Shown piece after piece: positions 35,558 through 43,936 of a DNA stretch of 64,000 nucleotides (position 1 is its first letter; every line of letters begins with the position of its first letter). The position numbers and the translations under genes were made by a program. The stretch comes from Bradyrhizobium sp. SSBR45G (GTDB taxonomy: Bacteria > Pseudomonadota > Alphaproteobacteria > Rhizobiales > Xanthobacteraceae), in the NCBI RefSeq assembly GCF_030159255.1, contig NZ_BSCT01000027.1, positions 1 through 64,000 on the forward strand, read 5' to 3'. Under the pieces are notes generated by a model. The model was not told the origin of the DNA. It made no database searches and saw only the letters and a program-made list of their open reading frames with translations.

Positions 35558-36883
35558 CTATTTGTCCAGTCCCGGAATCCAGCTGGTGCCGGCGAGCGGC
35601 ACGCCCGCCATCGCCGCGGCCTCGATCGTCAGCGCGACCAGGTCCTCCGGCTCGAGATTGTGCAGATGGCTCTTGCCGCAGGCGCGCGCGATCGTCTGCG
35701 CCTCCAGGGTCAGCACCGACAGATAGTTGGCGAGCCGGCGTCCGGCCTTGACCGGATCGAGCCTTGCGGCGAGCGCCGGGTCCTGGGTGGTGATCCCTGC
35801 GGGATCGAGGCCTTCCTGCCAGTCGTCATAGGCGCCTGCGGTGGTGCCGAGCTTCTGATACTCGGCCTCCCATTGCGGATCATTGTCGCCGAGCGCGATC
35901 AGCGCCGCCGTCCCCACCGAGACCGCGTCGGCCCCGAGCGCGAGCGCCTTGGCGACGTCGGCGCCGGTGCGGATGCCGCCGGAGACGATCAGCTGCAGCT
36001 TGCGATGCAGGCCGAGATCCTGCAGCGCCTGCACGGCGGGGCGGATGGCTGCGAGCGTCGGCAGGCCGACATGCTCGATGAAGACGTCCTGGGTCGCCGC
36101 CGTGCCGCCCTGCATGCCGTCGAGCACGATCACGTCGGCGCCGGACTTCGCCGCCAGCGCCGTGTCGTAATAGGGCCGGCTCGCGCCGACCTTGACGTAG
36201 ATCGGCTTCTCCCAATCGGTGATCTCGCGGAGCTCCTCGATCTTGATCTCGAGATCGTCAGGGCCGGTCCAGTCCGGATGACGGCAGGCCGAGCGCTGAT
36301 CGATGCCCTCCGGCAAGGTGCGCATCTTGGCGACGCGTGGCGAGATCTTCTGCCCGAGCAGCATGCCGCCGCCGCCGGGTTTGGCGCCCTGGCCGATCAC
36401 GATCTCGATGGCGTCGGCCTTGCGCAGATCGTCCGGATTCATGCCGTAGCGCGACGGCAGATATTGATAGACGAGGATCGACGAGTGCCCGCGTTCCTCC
36501 GGAGTCATGCCGCCGTCGCCCGTCGTGGTCGACGTGCCGGCGGCGGACGCGCCGCGTCCGAGCGCTTCCTTGGCGGGACCCGACAGCGAGCCAAAGCTCA
36601 TGCCGGCGATGGTGACGGGGATCTTCAGCTTGATCGGCTTCTTCGCGAAGCGCGTGCCCAGCGTGACGTCGGTGCCGCATTTTTCGCGATAGCCTTCGAG
36701 CGGATAGCGCGAGATCGAGGCGCCGAGGAACAGCAGGTCGTCGAAATGCGGCAGAGGACGCTTGGCGCCGCCACCGCGGATATCGTAGATGCCGGTCGCA
36801 GCCGCCCGCTGGATCTCGGCGATCACATTCGGGTTGAAGGTCGCGGAGAAGCGCGGCGGGGTGCGATGCGGAGGCGCGGACAT
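35558..36883 (-). CDS. mgsC: FMN-binding glutamate synthase domain protein (GlxD / N-methylglutamate synthase subunit C)
   Basis: A 441-residue protein equal to the FMN and Fe-S central domain of large glutamate synthase. GMSFGSLSGPAKEALGRGA, TTTGDGGM, IGQGAKPGGGGMLLG and the FMN-phosphate loop SGGIRTGADVAKALALGADAV (key residues GG, R, D) are all present. In N-methylglutamate synthase it combines glutamate-bound intermediates with methylamine. The start MSAPPHRTPP lies ten bases after the stop of the GXGXG gene, and upstream in-frame sequence belongs to that gene. Confidence 0.87.
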   Translation of the reverse strand: MSAPPHRTPPRFSATFNPNVIAEIQRAAATGIYDIRGGGAKRPLPHFDDLLFLGASISRYPLEGYREKCGTDVTLGTRFAKKPIKLKIPVTIAGMSFGSLSGPAKEALGRGASAAGTSTTTGDGGMTPEERGHSSILVYQYLPSRYGMNPDDLRKADAIEIVIGQGAKPGGGGMLLGQKISPRVAKMRTLPEGIDQRSACRHPDWTGPDDLEIKIEELREITDWEKPIYVKVGASRPYYDTALAAKSGADVIVLDGMQGGTAATQDVFIEHVGLPTLAAIRPAVQALQDLGLHRKLQLIVSGGIRTGADVAKALALGADAVSVGTAALIALGDNDPQWEAEYQKLGTTAGAYDDWQEGLDPAGITTQDPALAARLDPVKAGRRLANYLSVLTLEAQTIARACGKSHLHNLEPEDLVALTIEAAAMAGVPLAGTSWIPGLDK

Positions 36884-36893
36884 GGGGATGGCC

Positions 36894-37577
36894 TCAATAG
36901 GCGTCGACATTGTCGATGTGGAAGTGATAGAGGCGCCGCGCCGAGCCGTAGAGCTTGAAGGCGTCGGCATCGGCATCGACGCCGGCGCGCTTCAGCACGT
37001 CGGCGAGGATCGCGCGATCCTCCTCCGTCATCGGCTTCTCGATGCAGTCGGCGCCCAGGCTGGCGACGCGGCCGCGCACGAACAGCCGCGCCTCATAGAT
37101 GGAATCGCCAAGCGCGTCGCCGGCGTCGCCGAGGACGACCAGGTTGCCGGCCTGCGCCATGAACGCGCTCATCGGCCCGATCGAGCCCTTCACGACGATA
37201 TCGATGCCCTTCATCGAGATGCCGCAGCGTGCCGAAGCATTGCCCTCGATCACCAGCAGCCCGCCGCAACCGGTCGCGCCGGCCGATTGGCTGGCATCGC
37301 CTTTGACGCGGACCTCGCCCGACATCATGTTCTCGGCGACGCCGACGCCGGCATTGCCTGATATCACCACCGTCGCGTTCTTGTTCATGCCGGCGCAGTA
37401 GTAGCCGACGTGCCCGTCGATCTCGACGGTCACCGGCGCGTCGAGGCCGCAGGCGACGGCGTGCTTGCCGGAAGGATTGCTGACCACCCAATGCGTCTCG
37501 TTGGTCGACGGCGACAGCGCGTGGAGCGCGGCGTTCAGCTCGCGCAACGGCGCCTTCGCAAGATCGAAGCCCGGCAT
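36894..37577 (-). CDS. mgsB: GXGXG-domain glutamate synthase C-terminal-like protein (GlxC / N-methylglutamate synthase subunit B)
   Basis: A 227-residue right-handed beta-helix protein. Repeats such as VVISGNAGVGVAENMMSGEV, VKGDASQSAG, VIEGNASARCG and VVLGDAGDALG show the G-x-G periodicity of the GltB C-terminal domain. It starts with a one-base TGATG overlap with the glutamine amidotransferase gene, so the three mgs-type genes are translationally coupled. Confidence 0.88.
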   Translation of the reverse strand: MPGFDLAKAPLRELNAALHALSPSTNETHWVVSNPSGKHAVACGLDAPVTVEIDGHVGYYCAGMNKNATVVISGNAGVGVAENMMSGEVRVKGDASQSAGATGCGGLLVIEGNASARCGISMKGIDIVVKGSIGPMSAFMAQAGNLVVLGDAGDALGDSIYEARLFVRGRVASLGADCIEKPMTEEDRAILADVLKRAGVDADADAFKLYGSARRLYHFHIDNVDAY

Positions 37578-38470
37578 CAGCCCCGCTCCCAGACATAGAC
37601 AGTCGCCGGCTCGGGCTCGAAGATGTGAGCCTTGTCGACGCCCGGCAGCACGGCGAGGGCGCGATATTCCGAGCCGAACGCGACGTAATCGTCGGTCTCG
37701 GCCATGACCGCCGGCTTGCAGGAAATCGGATCGCGCAGCACGGCAAAGCCGGTCTCGGTGCCGACCACGAAGGTGTAGAAGCCGTCGAGATCGGACAGGC
37801 TGTTGGTCAGCGCCTCCTTCAGCGAAGCGCCCTCGCGGATCCGCCAGCTCAGATAGCCGGCTGCCACCTCGGTGTCGTTCTCGGTCGCGAAGCGCATGCC
37901 CTCCCGCTGCAGCATGCGCCGCACGCCATTGTGGTTCGACAGCGAGCCATTGTGCACGAGGCACTGGTCGAGCCCGGTCGAGAACGGATGCGCGCCGCGC
38001 GTGGTGACGGCGGATTCCGTGGCCATGCGGGTGTGGCCGATGCCATGGCTGCCGGTCATGCGCGCCAGGCCGAAGCGTTGCGTCACCTGCTCGGGGCGGC
38101 CGACCTCCTTGTAGAGCTCCATCCGCGCGCCGGCGCCGACGAAGCTGATGTCATCGTGGTGCTCGATGAAGTCGCGCGCGGCTTTCTCCTTGTCGAACGA
38201 GATCGACAGCACGGCGTGGGTGTCGTGCAAGGTGAGTCCGGGCGTCTCGTTGATGACCTTGGCAAGCTCGCCGACGGCGCGCCGCAGAACGTCCTCGTCG
38301 GCGCCACTGATGGTGAGCTTGACGCGTCCCTGGGTCCGGTCGCCATAGACCGCAAAGCCAGCGCTGTCAGGGCCGCGATCGCTCATCACCACGAGCATGT
38401 CGCTGAGCAGCGCGCCGAGCTCCGGCTCCAACCGGGGCGCTTTCAGAAACAGCCCGACGATCCCGCACAT
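37577..38470 (-). CDS. mgsA: Class II glutamine amidotransferase (GlxB / N-methylglutamate synthase subunit A)
   Basis: A 297-residue Ntn-type amidotransferase. The start MCGIVGLF exposes the catalytic Cys2 after Met removal; an upstream in-frame ATG would bury it, so 38470 is chosen. DRGPDSAGFAVYG, GIGHTRMAT and HNGSLSNHNGVR are the standard class II blocks. It hydrolyses glutamine to supply ammonia or, here, may act on a gamma-glutamyl donor. First gene of the coupled trio, behind the promoter at 38525-38552. Confidence 0.9.
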   Translation of the reverse strand: MCGIVGLFLKAPRLEPELGALLSDMLVVMSDRGPDSAGFAVYGDRTQGRVKLTISGADEDVLRRAVGELAKVINETPGLTLHDTHAVLSISFDKEKAARDFIEHHDDISFVGAGARMELYKEVGRPEQVTQRFGLARMTGSHGIGHTRMATESAVTTRGAHPFSTGLDQCLVHNGSLSNHNGVRRMLQREGMRFATENDTEVAAGYLSWRIREGASLKEALTNSLSDLDGFYTFVVGTETGFAVLRDPISCKPAVMAETDDYVAFGSEYRALAVLPGVDKAHIFEPEPATVYVWERG

Positions 38471-38524
38471 GCTCCGCTCCACGTCATTGTCGGACGGGCA
38501 GCGCACGCTCCGTCCGGAGCGCCA

Positions 38525-38552
38525 AACATAGCGCAGGCGATATTCTCGTCAA
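38525..38552 (-). promoter_or_regulatory. Sigma70-type promoter for the mgs-like operon
   Basis: On the minus strand TTGACG is followed after 16 bases by TATGTT, 55 bases ahead of the mgsA start. Just upstream of the -35 box lies an AT-rich stretch (38553-38579) with ACTTT and AAAGT arms, a candidate operator for the divergent XRE-cupin regulator. Confidence 0.5.
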
Positions 38553-38714
38553 GAAACTTTTGTTCATTTTAAGAAAGTAGACAGAGCCCTTCGACCGCGT
38601 GATCGCGCGGCGGCTCGCCACGCTCCCCGCTCTGGCCGCGATGGCAGCCGCCGCGTATAGAGATCAGACATCAGCCGATCAGTCGGCCCGTTCAAGAATG
38701 ACAACGAGGTTCCT

Positions 38715-39392
38715 GTGGCGAAAGGCGCCGCGAAGCATCCCAAGAAGGACGGCAAGGCCGAGGCGCCGCGCGCGGAGCCTGAGCTGCTCACCGGCTCGCT
38801 GGCGCCCAGGGAGGCGTCACCGACCCTGGAATCCGAAATCGGTGCCGAGGTGCGCCGGCTGCGCAAGGATCTCGATCTCACCGTCGCCGAGCTCGGCGTC
38901 GCCGCCGGCATCTCGGCCGGCATGCTGTCGAAGATCGAGAACGGCTCGATCTCGCCGTCGCTGGCGACGCTGTCGGCGCTCGCCAAGGCGCTGAACGTGC
39001 CGATCGCGCGGCTGTTCCGCGAGAACGGCGAGGAGCGTGACTGCTCGTTCGTGAAGGGCGGCCAGGGCGTACGCATCGAGCGGCGCGGCACCAAGGCCGG
39101 GCACCTCTACGATCTGCTCGGCTACTCGCTCGGCGGCGACGTCGTGGTCGAGCCCTATCTGATCACGCTCAAGGGCAACGCCGTCCCCTACACCGACTTC
39201 CGCCATGCCGGCGTCGAGTTCATCTACATGCTCTCAGGCAAGGTCCGCTACCGCCACGCCGACCGGCTCTATCTGCTCGAGCCCGGCGATGCGCTGTTCT
39301 TCGACGCCGCCGCCCGCCACGGGCCGGAGGAGCTGATCAAGGCGCCGATGACCTATCTCTCCGTGATCATCTATCCCCGGCGCAATCGCTAA
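38715..39392 (+). CDS. XRE-family regulator with C-terminal cupin domain
   Basis: A 225-residue repressor or activator. Residues about 40-95 form a Cro/CI-type helix-turn-helix (RRLRKDLDLTVAELGVAAG... SKIENGSISPSLATLSALAKAL, only key parts given) and residues 145-222 a cupin sensor (HAGVEFIYMLSGKVRYR, LEPGDALFF). It starts with GTG at 38715, five bases after ACGAGG. Divergent from the mgs-like operon, which it probably controls together with itself. Relatives respond to amines, polyamines or amino acids. Confidence 0.87.
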   Translation: MAKGAAKHPKKDGKAEAPRAEPELLTGSLAPREASPTLESEIGAEVRRLRKDLDLTVAELGVAAGISAGMLSKIENGSISPSLATLSALAKALNVPIARLFRENGEERDCSFVKGGQGVRIERRGTKAGHLYDLLGYSLGGDVVVEPYLITLKGNAVPYTDFRHAGVEFIYMLSGKVRYRHADRLYLLEPGDALFFDAAARHGPEELIKAPMTYLSVIIYPRRNR

Positions 39393-39420
39393 GGCGATAC
39401 AGTCGAAGCGCAGGGACGCA

Positions 39421-39455
39421 CAAGCCGGCCGGGACGCTCTTGGCCGGCCGGCTTG
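39421..39455. terminator. Bidirectional terminator-like hairpin
   Basis: CAAGCCGGCCGG pairs with CCGGCCGGCTTG across an 11-base loop, midway between the convergent XRE-cupin and aldehyde dehydrogenase genes. T-runs are short. Confidence 0.65.
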
Positions 39456-39472
39456 GCGTACAGCCGCAGCCG

Positions 39473-40990
39473 TCAGAAGAAGCCGAGCTTCTTCGGGCTG
39501 TAGCTGACCAGCATGTTCTTGGTCTGCTGATAGTGGTCGAGCATCACCTTGTGCGTTTCGCGGCCGACGCCCGACTGCTTGTAGCCGCCGAACGCCGCAT
39601 GCGCGGGATAGGCGTGGTAGCAGTTGGTCCAGACCCGGCCGGCCTGGATGGCGCGGCCGAAGCGGTAGCAGGTGTTGGCGTCGCGGCTCCACACGCCGGC
39701 CCCCAAGCCGTAGAGCGTGTCGTTGGCGATCGACAGCGCCTCGTCCTCGGTCTTGAAGGTCGTGACCGAGACGACGGGCCCGAAGATCTCCTCTTGGAAC
39801 ACACGCATCTTGTTGTGGCCCTTGAACACCGTCGGCTTGACGTAGTAGCCGCCGGCGAGATCGCCGCCGAGCAAATTGCGCTCGCCGCCGATCAGGACCT
39901 GCGCGCCTTCGTTCCTGCCGATGTCGATATAGGACAGGATCTTGGACATCTGCTCTGCCGACGCCTGGGCGCCGATCATGGTCGCAGGATCGAGCGGGCT
40001 GCCCTGCACGATCGCGCCGACGCGCTTCAAGGCGCGCTCCATGAAGCGCTCATAGATCGATTCATGGATCAGCGCGCGGCTCGGGCAGGTGCAGACCTCG
40101 CCCTGGTTGAGCGCGAACATCACGAAGCCCTCGATTGCCTTGTCGAGGAAGTCGTCATCCTCGGCGCAGACATCCTTGAAGAAGATGTTGGGCGACTTGC
40201 CGCCGAGCTCGAGCGTCACGGGAATCAGGTTCTGCGAGGCGTATTGCATGATCAGACGGCCCGTCGAAGTCTCGCCGGTGAAGGCGATCTTGGCGATGCG
40301 CGGTGACGACGCCAGCGGCTTGCCGGCCTCCAGGCCGAAGCCGTTGACGACGTTGAGCACGCCCGCCGGCAGGAGATCGCCGATCAGCTCCATCCACACC
40401 ATGATCGAGGCCGGCGTCTGCTCGGCCGGTTTCATCACGACACAATTGCCGGCCGCGAGCGCGGGCGCGAGCTTCCACGCGGCCATCAGGATCGGAAAAT
40501 TCCAGGGAATGATCTGGCCAACGACACCGAGCGGCTCGTGGAAATGATAGGCGATGGTGTCATGGTCGATCTCTGCGATCGAGCCTTCCTGGGCGCGAAT
40601 GACACCGGCGAAATAGCGGAAGTGGTCGATGGCGAGCGGGATGTCGGCCGCGGTGGTCTCGCGGATCGGCTTGCCATTGTCCCAGGTTTCGGCCAACGCG
40701 AGCTTGTCGAGATTGGCCTCCATGCGGTCAGCGATCCTGTTCAGGACCAGCGCGCGCTCGGTGACGCTGGTGCGGCCCCAGGCGTCCTTGGCGGCATGGG
40801 CGGCGTCGAGCGCAGCCTCGATGTCGGAAGCATCGGAGCGCGCGATCTCGCACACCGGCTGGCCGGTGATCGGCGAGATGTTGTCGAAATACTTGCCGGC
40901 GTTCGGCGCCTTCCAGGTCCCGCCGATGAAGTTCTCGTAACGCGCAGCGAAGGGCGGCTTGAACGCCGCATTGACGTCAACCTTGGTCAT
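39473..40990 (-). CDS. NAD-dependent aldehyde dehydrogenase (acetaldehyde type)
   Basis: A 505-residue ALDH of the AcoD/ExaC/AldB group, which oxidises acetaldehyde and related short aldehydes. PWNFPILMAAWKLAPALAAGN, FTGETSTGRLI, LELGGKSPNIFF (general-base Glu) and NQGEVCTCPSR (nucleophilic Cys) are intact, and the C-terminal SYSPKKLGFF is characteristic. A GGGAGA site precedes the ATG at 40990. Upstream lie a perfect palindrome and a GAF-Fis regulator gene on the same strand, a common arrangement for this enzyme. Confidence 0.92.
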   Translation of the reverse strand: MTKVDVNAAFKPPFAARYENFIGGTWKAPNAGKYFDNISPITGQPVCEIARSDASDIEAALDAAHAAKDAWGRTSVTERALVLNRIADRMEANLDKLALAETWDNGKPIRETTAADIPLAIDHFRYFAGVIRAQEGSIAEIDHDTIAYHFHEPLGVVGQIIPWNFPILMAAWKLAPALAAGNCVVMKPAEQTPASIMVWMELIGDLLPAGVLNVVNGFGLEAGKPLASSPRIAKIAFTGETSTGRLIMQYASQNLIPVTLELGGKSPNIFFKDVCAEDDDFLDKAIEGFVMFALNQGEVCTCPSRALIHESIYERFMERALKRVGAIVQGSPLDPATMIGAQASAEQMSKILSYIDIGRNEGAQVLIGGERNLLGGDLAGGYYVKPTVFKGHNKMRVFQEEIFGPVVSVTTFKTEDEALSIANDTLYGLGAGVWSRDANTCYRFGRAIQAGRVWTNCYHAYPAHAAFGGYKQSGVGRETHKVMLDHYQQTKNMLVSYSPKKLGFF

Positions 40991-41088
40991 CTGTCTCTCC
41001 CATTCACGCCGATGCACACGGCGTTGAGGAGAGGCTCCGTCAAAGCGGCGTTACAGGCCAGAGGCCGGCGGCAGCGCGTTCGCGGAAG

Positions 41089-41106
41089 TGTCGCAGTTCT
41101 GCGACA
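41089..41106. promoter_or_regulatory. 18-bp perfect palindrome, probable regulator site
   Basis: TGTCGCAG and CTGCGACA are exact complements around TT, between the regulator gene (ends 41138) and the aldehyde dehydrogenase start (40990). The TGTC/GACA outer half-sites resemble upstream activating sites of AcoR-type regulators. A clean sigma54 promoter with correct GG-N10-GC spacing was not found between it and the start codon. Confidence 0.55.
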
Positions 41107-41137
41107 GGTCGGCTGCGAAGAGCCGATCGCGTTGCGT

Positions 41138-42100
41138 TCATCGCTCCAGGCCGAGCCGCTTCATCTTCCGATGCAGGGTGGCACGGGACACATCGAGCTC
41201 CTTGGCAGCCTTCGAGACGTTGCCGCCGGCGCGCGCGAGCGCACGCTTCAGCACGGCGCGCTCGGCGGCGTCGATGTCGTCGCCCTGGGCCTGCGCGCCC
41301 CTGATCAGGTCGCCGGCCGGCACCGGGCGCGTCAGCGCCGATGCGGACAGGCCGAGGGCGCGGCGAGCCGCGCGGGTGGCACCGACGACGAGATCGTTGC
41401 TGTCGACCGCCAGCATCGAGTTGATGTCGCGCTCGCCATCTGGCGTCAGCACGATGCGCGCATGCGGAAACGCCTGGCGGAAATTTTCCGCCTCGATCAG
41501 GCGCGCGGCATCCGCCACCGTGGTCGCGATCAGCCGGCCGAACCCTTCGGTGAGATCGGCGCGGCAGGACGAGACGTCGAGCGCCGCCTTGAGCTGGCCA
41601 TGCTCGTCGAAGATCGGCGCCGTCGTGCAGAACAGCCGGGTATTGCGCGCGAGATAATGCTGATCACGGTCGATGGTCAGCGGCCGCTTCTCGACGAGGC
41701 ACGTGCCGATCGCATTGGTGCCCTCGTGCCGCTCGCTCCAGACAGCGCCGGTCCACAGCCCCCAGGAATCGAACGTCGAGTCGTCGCCCCGCGCGCCGCG
41801 GCGGTCGACGACGGTGCCCTCGGCATCAGCCAGCAGCACCGAGCATCCGACGCCGCCGACGGCGAGGAACAGCCGGTCGAGGCTCACTTGCGCGATCGCG
41901 AGCAGCCGTCCCAGCCGCTCGCGCGCCGCCGCAATCTCGGCTGCCGTCAGCCGGCAGGATGGCGCATGGGTGGCGGGATCGAGCGCGTGCAGGTGGCCGG
42001 ACCGGCGCCAGGACGCCGCCAGCGCAGAAACCGCCGGCGCCCGCTTGGCGACGACGTCGAGCACACGGTCCGAATGGGAATTTTCGGGCGAACGCCCCAT
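41138..42100 (-). CDS. AcoR-like regulator with GAF and Fis domains but no AAA+ domain
   Basis: A 320-residue protein. The N-terminal half matches AcoR-type activators (SWRRSGHLHALDPATHAP, then a GAF sensor with GTNAIGTCLVEKRPLTI and FDEHGQLKAALDVSS), and the C-terminus is a Fis-type helix-turn-helix (RALARAGGNVSKAAKEL, SRATLHRKM). The central AAA+ domain with GESGTGKE and GAFTGA, which contacts sigma54, is absent. It therefore cannot activate sigma54 alone and may repress, or activate with sigma70. The start MGRSPEN is chosen by resemblance; the long upstream extension is not family-like. Confidence 0.8.
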   Translation of the reverse strand: MGRSPENSHSDRVLDVVAKRAPAVSALAASWRRSGHLHALDPATHAPSCRLTAAEIAAARERLGRLLAIAQVSLDRLFLAVGGVGCSVLLADAEGTVVDRRGARGDDSTFDSWGLWTGAVWSERHEGTNAIGTCLVEKRPLTIDRDQHYLARNTRLFCTTAPIFDEHGQLKAALDVSSCRADLTEGFGRLIATTVADAARLIEAENFRQAFPHARIVLTPDGERDINSMLAVDSNDLVVGATRAARRALGLSASALTRPVPAGDLIRGAQAQGDDIDAAERAVLKRALARAGGNVSKAAKELDVSRATLHRKMKRLGLER

Positions 42101-42398
42101 CTCCCTCCTCCGGCTCTCTCCCCTGCCCCTGCGGCTTGTCACGAACCCCGCGAGTCTTGATGTCATATTAAGACGACTACAACACCCCGCCTTGATCCGC
42201 GTCAAGCCGACCGAGCCCGGCGCGCGGGCAGCGCGAGGCTCGGCCGTGGAAGCCGGCGCGGCCAACACAGGGGCGTCCGCAGAGCGGGGCTCGGATGGTT
42301 GCCAAGCGCGTGATCTTCGTGGCAACACTCCCGGCAGCGCTTCGTGCATGGCAAGTCCGGCGTTCGTCGATGCGCTTTCCCCGAACCGGAGTTCTCTC

Positions 42399-42854
42399 AT
42401 GAGCCGCCTCGTCTACGTCCTGAACGGGCCCAATTTGAACCTGCTCGGCAAGCGTCAGCCGCACATTTACGGTCATGAGACCATGGCCGATGTGGAGCGG
42501 GACTGCAGGGCCCTCGCGGCAGAGCTCGGCCTGGAGATTCGCTTCCATCAGTCGAACCGCGAGTATGAACTCATCGACTGGATCCACGAGGCGCGCGAGA
42601 CCGCCGGCGGCATCGTCATCAATCCCGGGGCGTTCACCCATACATCGGTCGCGATCCTCGATGCGCTGAATGCGTTCGACGGGACGGTCATCGAGGTTCA
42701 CATTTCCAACGTGCACAAGCGTGAGGAATTCCGCCACCACTCGTTCGTCTCAAAGCGCGCCGACGGCGTGATGGCCGGTTTCGGCACCCAGGGTTATCAG
42801 CTCGCATTGCGGCGCGTCGCCAAGCTGCTCGACGACGGGAAGGCCGGCGCTTGA
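42399..42854 (+). CDS. aroQ: Type II 3-dehydroquinate dehydratase
   Basis: A 151-residue dodecameric dehydratase converting 3-dehydroquinate to 3-dehydroshikimate. LNGPNLNLLGKRQPHIYG contains the flexible-loop catalytic Tyr24, NPGAFTHTS the substrate-binding Asn and His, and EVHISNVHKREEFR the second catalytic block. The last codons overlap the following Gfo/Idh/MocA gene, so it may serve quinate/shikimate breakdown rather than, or besides, aromatic biosynthesis. Confidence 0.94.
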   Translation: MSRLVYVLNGPNLNLLGKRQPHIYGHETMADVERDCRALAAELGLEIRFHQSNREYELIDWIHEARETAGGIVINPGAFTHTSVAILDALNAFDGTVIEVHISNVHKREEFRHHSFVSKRADGVMAGFGTQGYQLALRRVAKLLDDGKAGA

Positions 42855-43888
42855 CCAGCGGTCCCGTCCAGCTCGCCGTCGCCGGAGCCGGCCTGATCGG
42901 ACGGCGCCACATCGAGCAGATCGTCGCTTGCCCGGAGGCGGTACTGACGGCGATCGTCGATCCCGCGCCGGCGGCGCGGGATCTCGCGCAGTCGCTGGGT
43001 GTGCGCTGGTTTCTCTCCCTCGACGACATGACGGCCCAGGACCGGCCGGAGGGCGTGGTCATCGCCACGCCGAACCAGATGCATGTCGCTAACGGCCTCG
43101 CCTGTCTTTCAGCCCTCCTGCCGGCGCTGATCGAGAAGCCGCTGGCCGATGACGTCGCGGCCGCGCAGACACTGGTCGAGGCGTTCGAGCGCGCCGGCGT
43201 GCCCCTGCTGACCGGCCATCATCGCCGCCACAACCCGATGATCCAGCACGCCAAGGCGGAGATCGACAACGGTCGCCTCGGCCGCATCGTCGCGATCAAC
43301 GGCCTGTTCTGGCTGATCAAGCCGAACGACTATTTCGACGCCGCATGGCGCCGCGAGACCGGCGCCGGGCCCGTGCTGATCAATCTCATCCATGACATCG
43401 ACCTGCTGCGCTTTCTCTGCGGCGACATCGTCGCGGTGCAGGCGGCCCAATCCAGCCGTGTCCGCGGGTACGCCGTGGAGGACACGGCGGCGATCATCCT
43501 CCACTTCGCCTCCGGTGCGCTCGGCACTTTCAGCGTCTCCGATACGGTGCAGGCGCCGTGGAGCTATGAGTTCACCAGCGGCGAGAACCCGGCCTACAGC
43601 AGGACGCAGGAGAGCTGCTACCAGATCGGCGGCACACAAGGGTCGCTGGCGATCCCGCAGCTCGACCTGTGGCATCACCCGGATGCGGCGAGCTGGTGGT
43701 CGCCGATCGCGCGCGAGCGGCTGAGCTACGAGATGCAGGACCCGCTCGCTCGGCAGATCGCCAATTTCTGCGCCGTCATCCGCGGCACGGCCGCCCCAAT
43801 CGTCAGCGGCCGCGAGGGGTTGAATACACTGCGCGTGATCGCCGCAATCAAGCGTGCCGCGGCGTCCGGGGCAAGCGAGCAGGTGTGA
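42851..43888 (+). CDS. Gfo/Idh/MocA family oxidoreductase
   Basis: A 345-residue NAD(P)-dependent dehydrogenase. The N-terminal Rossmann motif AGAGLIGRRHIEQI, the EKPL signature (LIEKPLADD) and HHRRHNPM are typical. The start codon is TTG, forming a four-base TTGA overlap with the aroQ stop; this is unusual but the overlap and the N-terminal Rossmann strand support it. The pairing with aroQ suggests a quinate/shikimate-type or related cyclitol dehydrogenase, unproven. Confidence 0.85.
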   Translation: MTSGPVQLAVAGAGLIGRRHIEQIVACPEAVLTAIVDPAPAARDLAQSLGVRWFLSLDDMTAQDRPEGVVIATPNQMHVANGLACLSALLPALIEKPLADDVAAAQTLVEAFERAGVPLLTGHHRRHNPMIQHAKAEIDNGRLGRIVAINGLFWLIKPNDYFDAAWRRETGAGPVLINLIHDIDLLRFLCGDIVAVQAAQSSRVRGYAVEDTAAIILHFASGALGTFSVSDTVQAPWSYEFTSGENPAYSRTQESCYQIGGTQGSLAIPQLDLWHHPDAASWWSPIARERLSYEMQDPLARQIANFCAVIRGTAAPIVSGREGLNTLRVIAAIKRAAASGASEQV

Positions 43889-43936
43889 CGCGCGAAGCTG
43901 CCGCGCACACGGTGAAAGCCGAACGCAACGGCTGGC

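Noticed and set aside
34670..36958. 762-residue plus-strand frame across the gmaS and mgsC-like genes
   Set aside because: It spans two genuine minus-strand genes and their gap, with no recognisable domain.
41051..41066. TGGCCTGTAACGCCGC as a sigma54 promoter for the aldehyde dehydrogenase
   Set aside because: GG and GC are 11 rather than 10 bases apart, and sigma54 spacing is strict.
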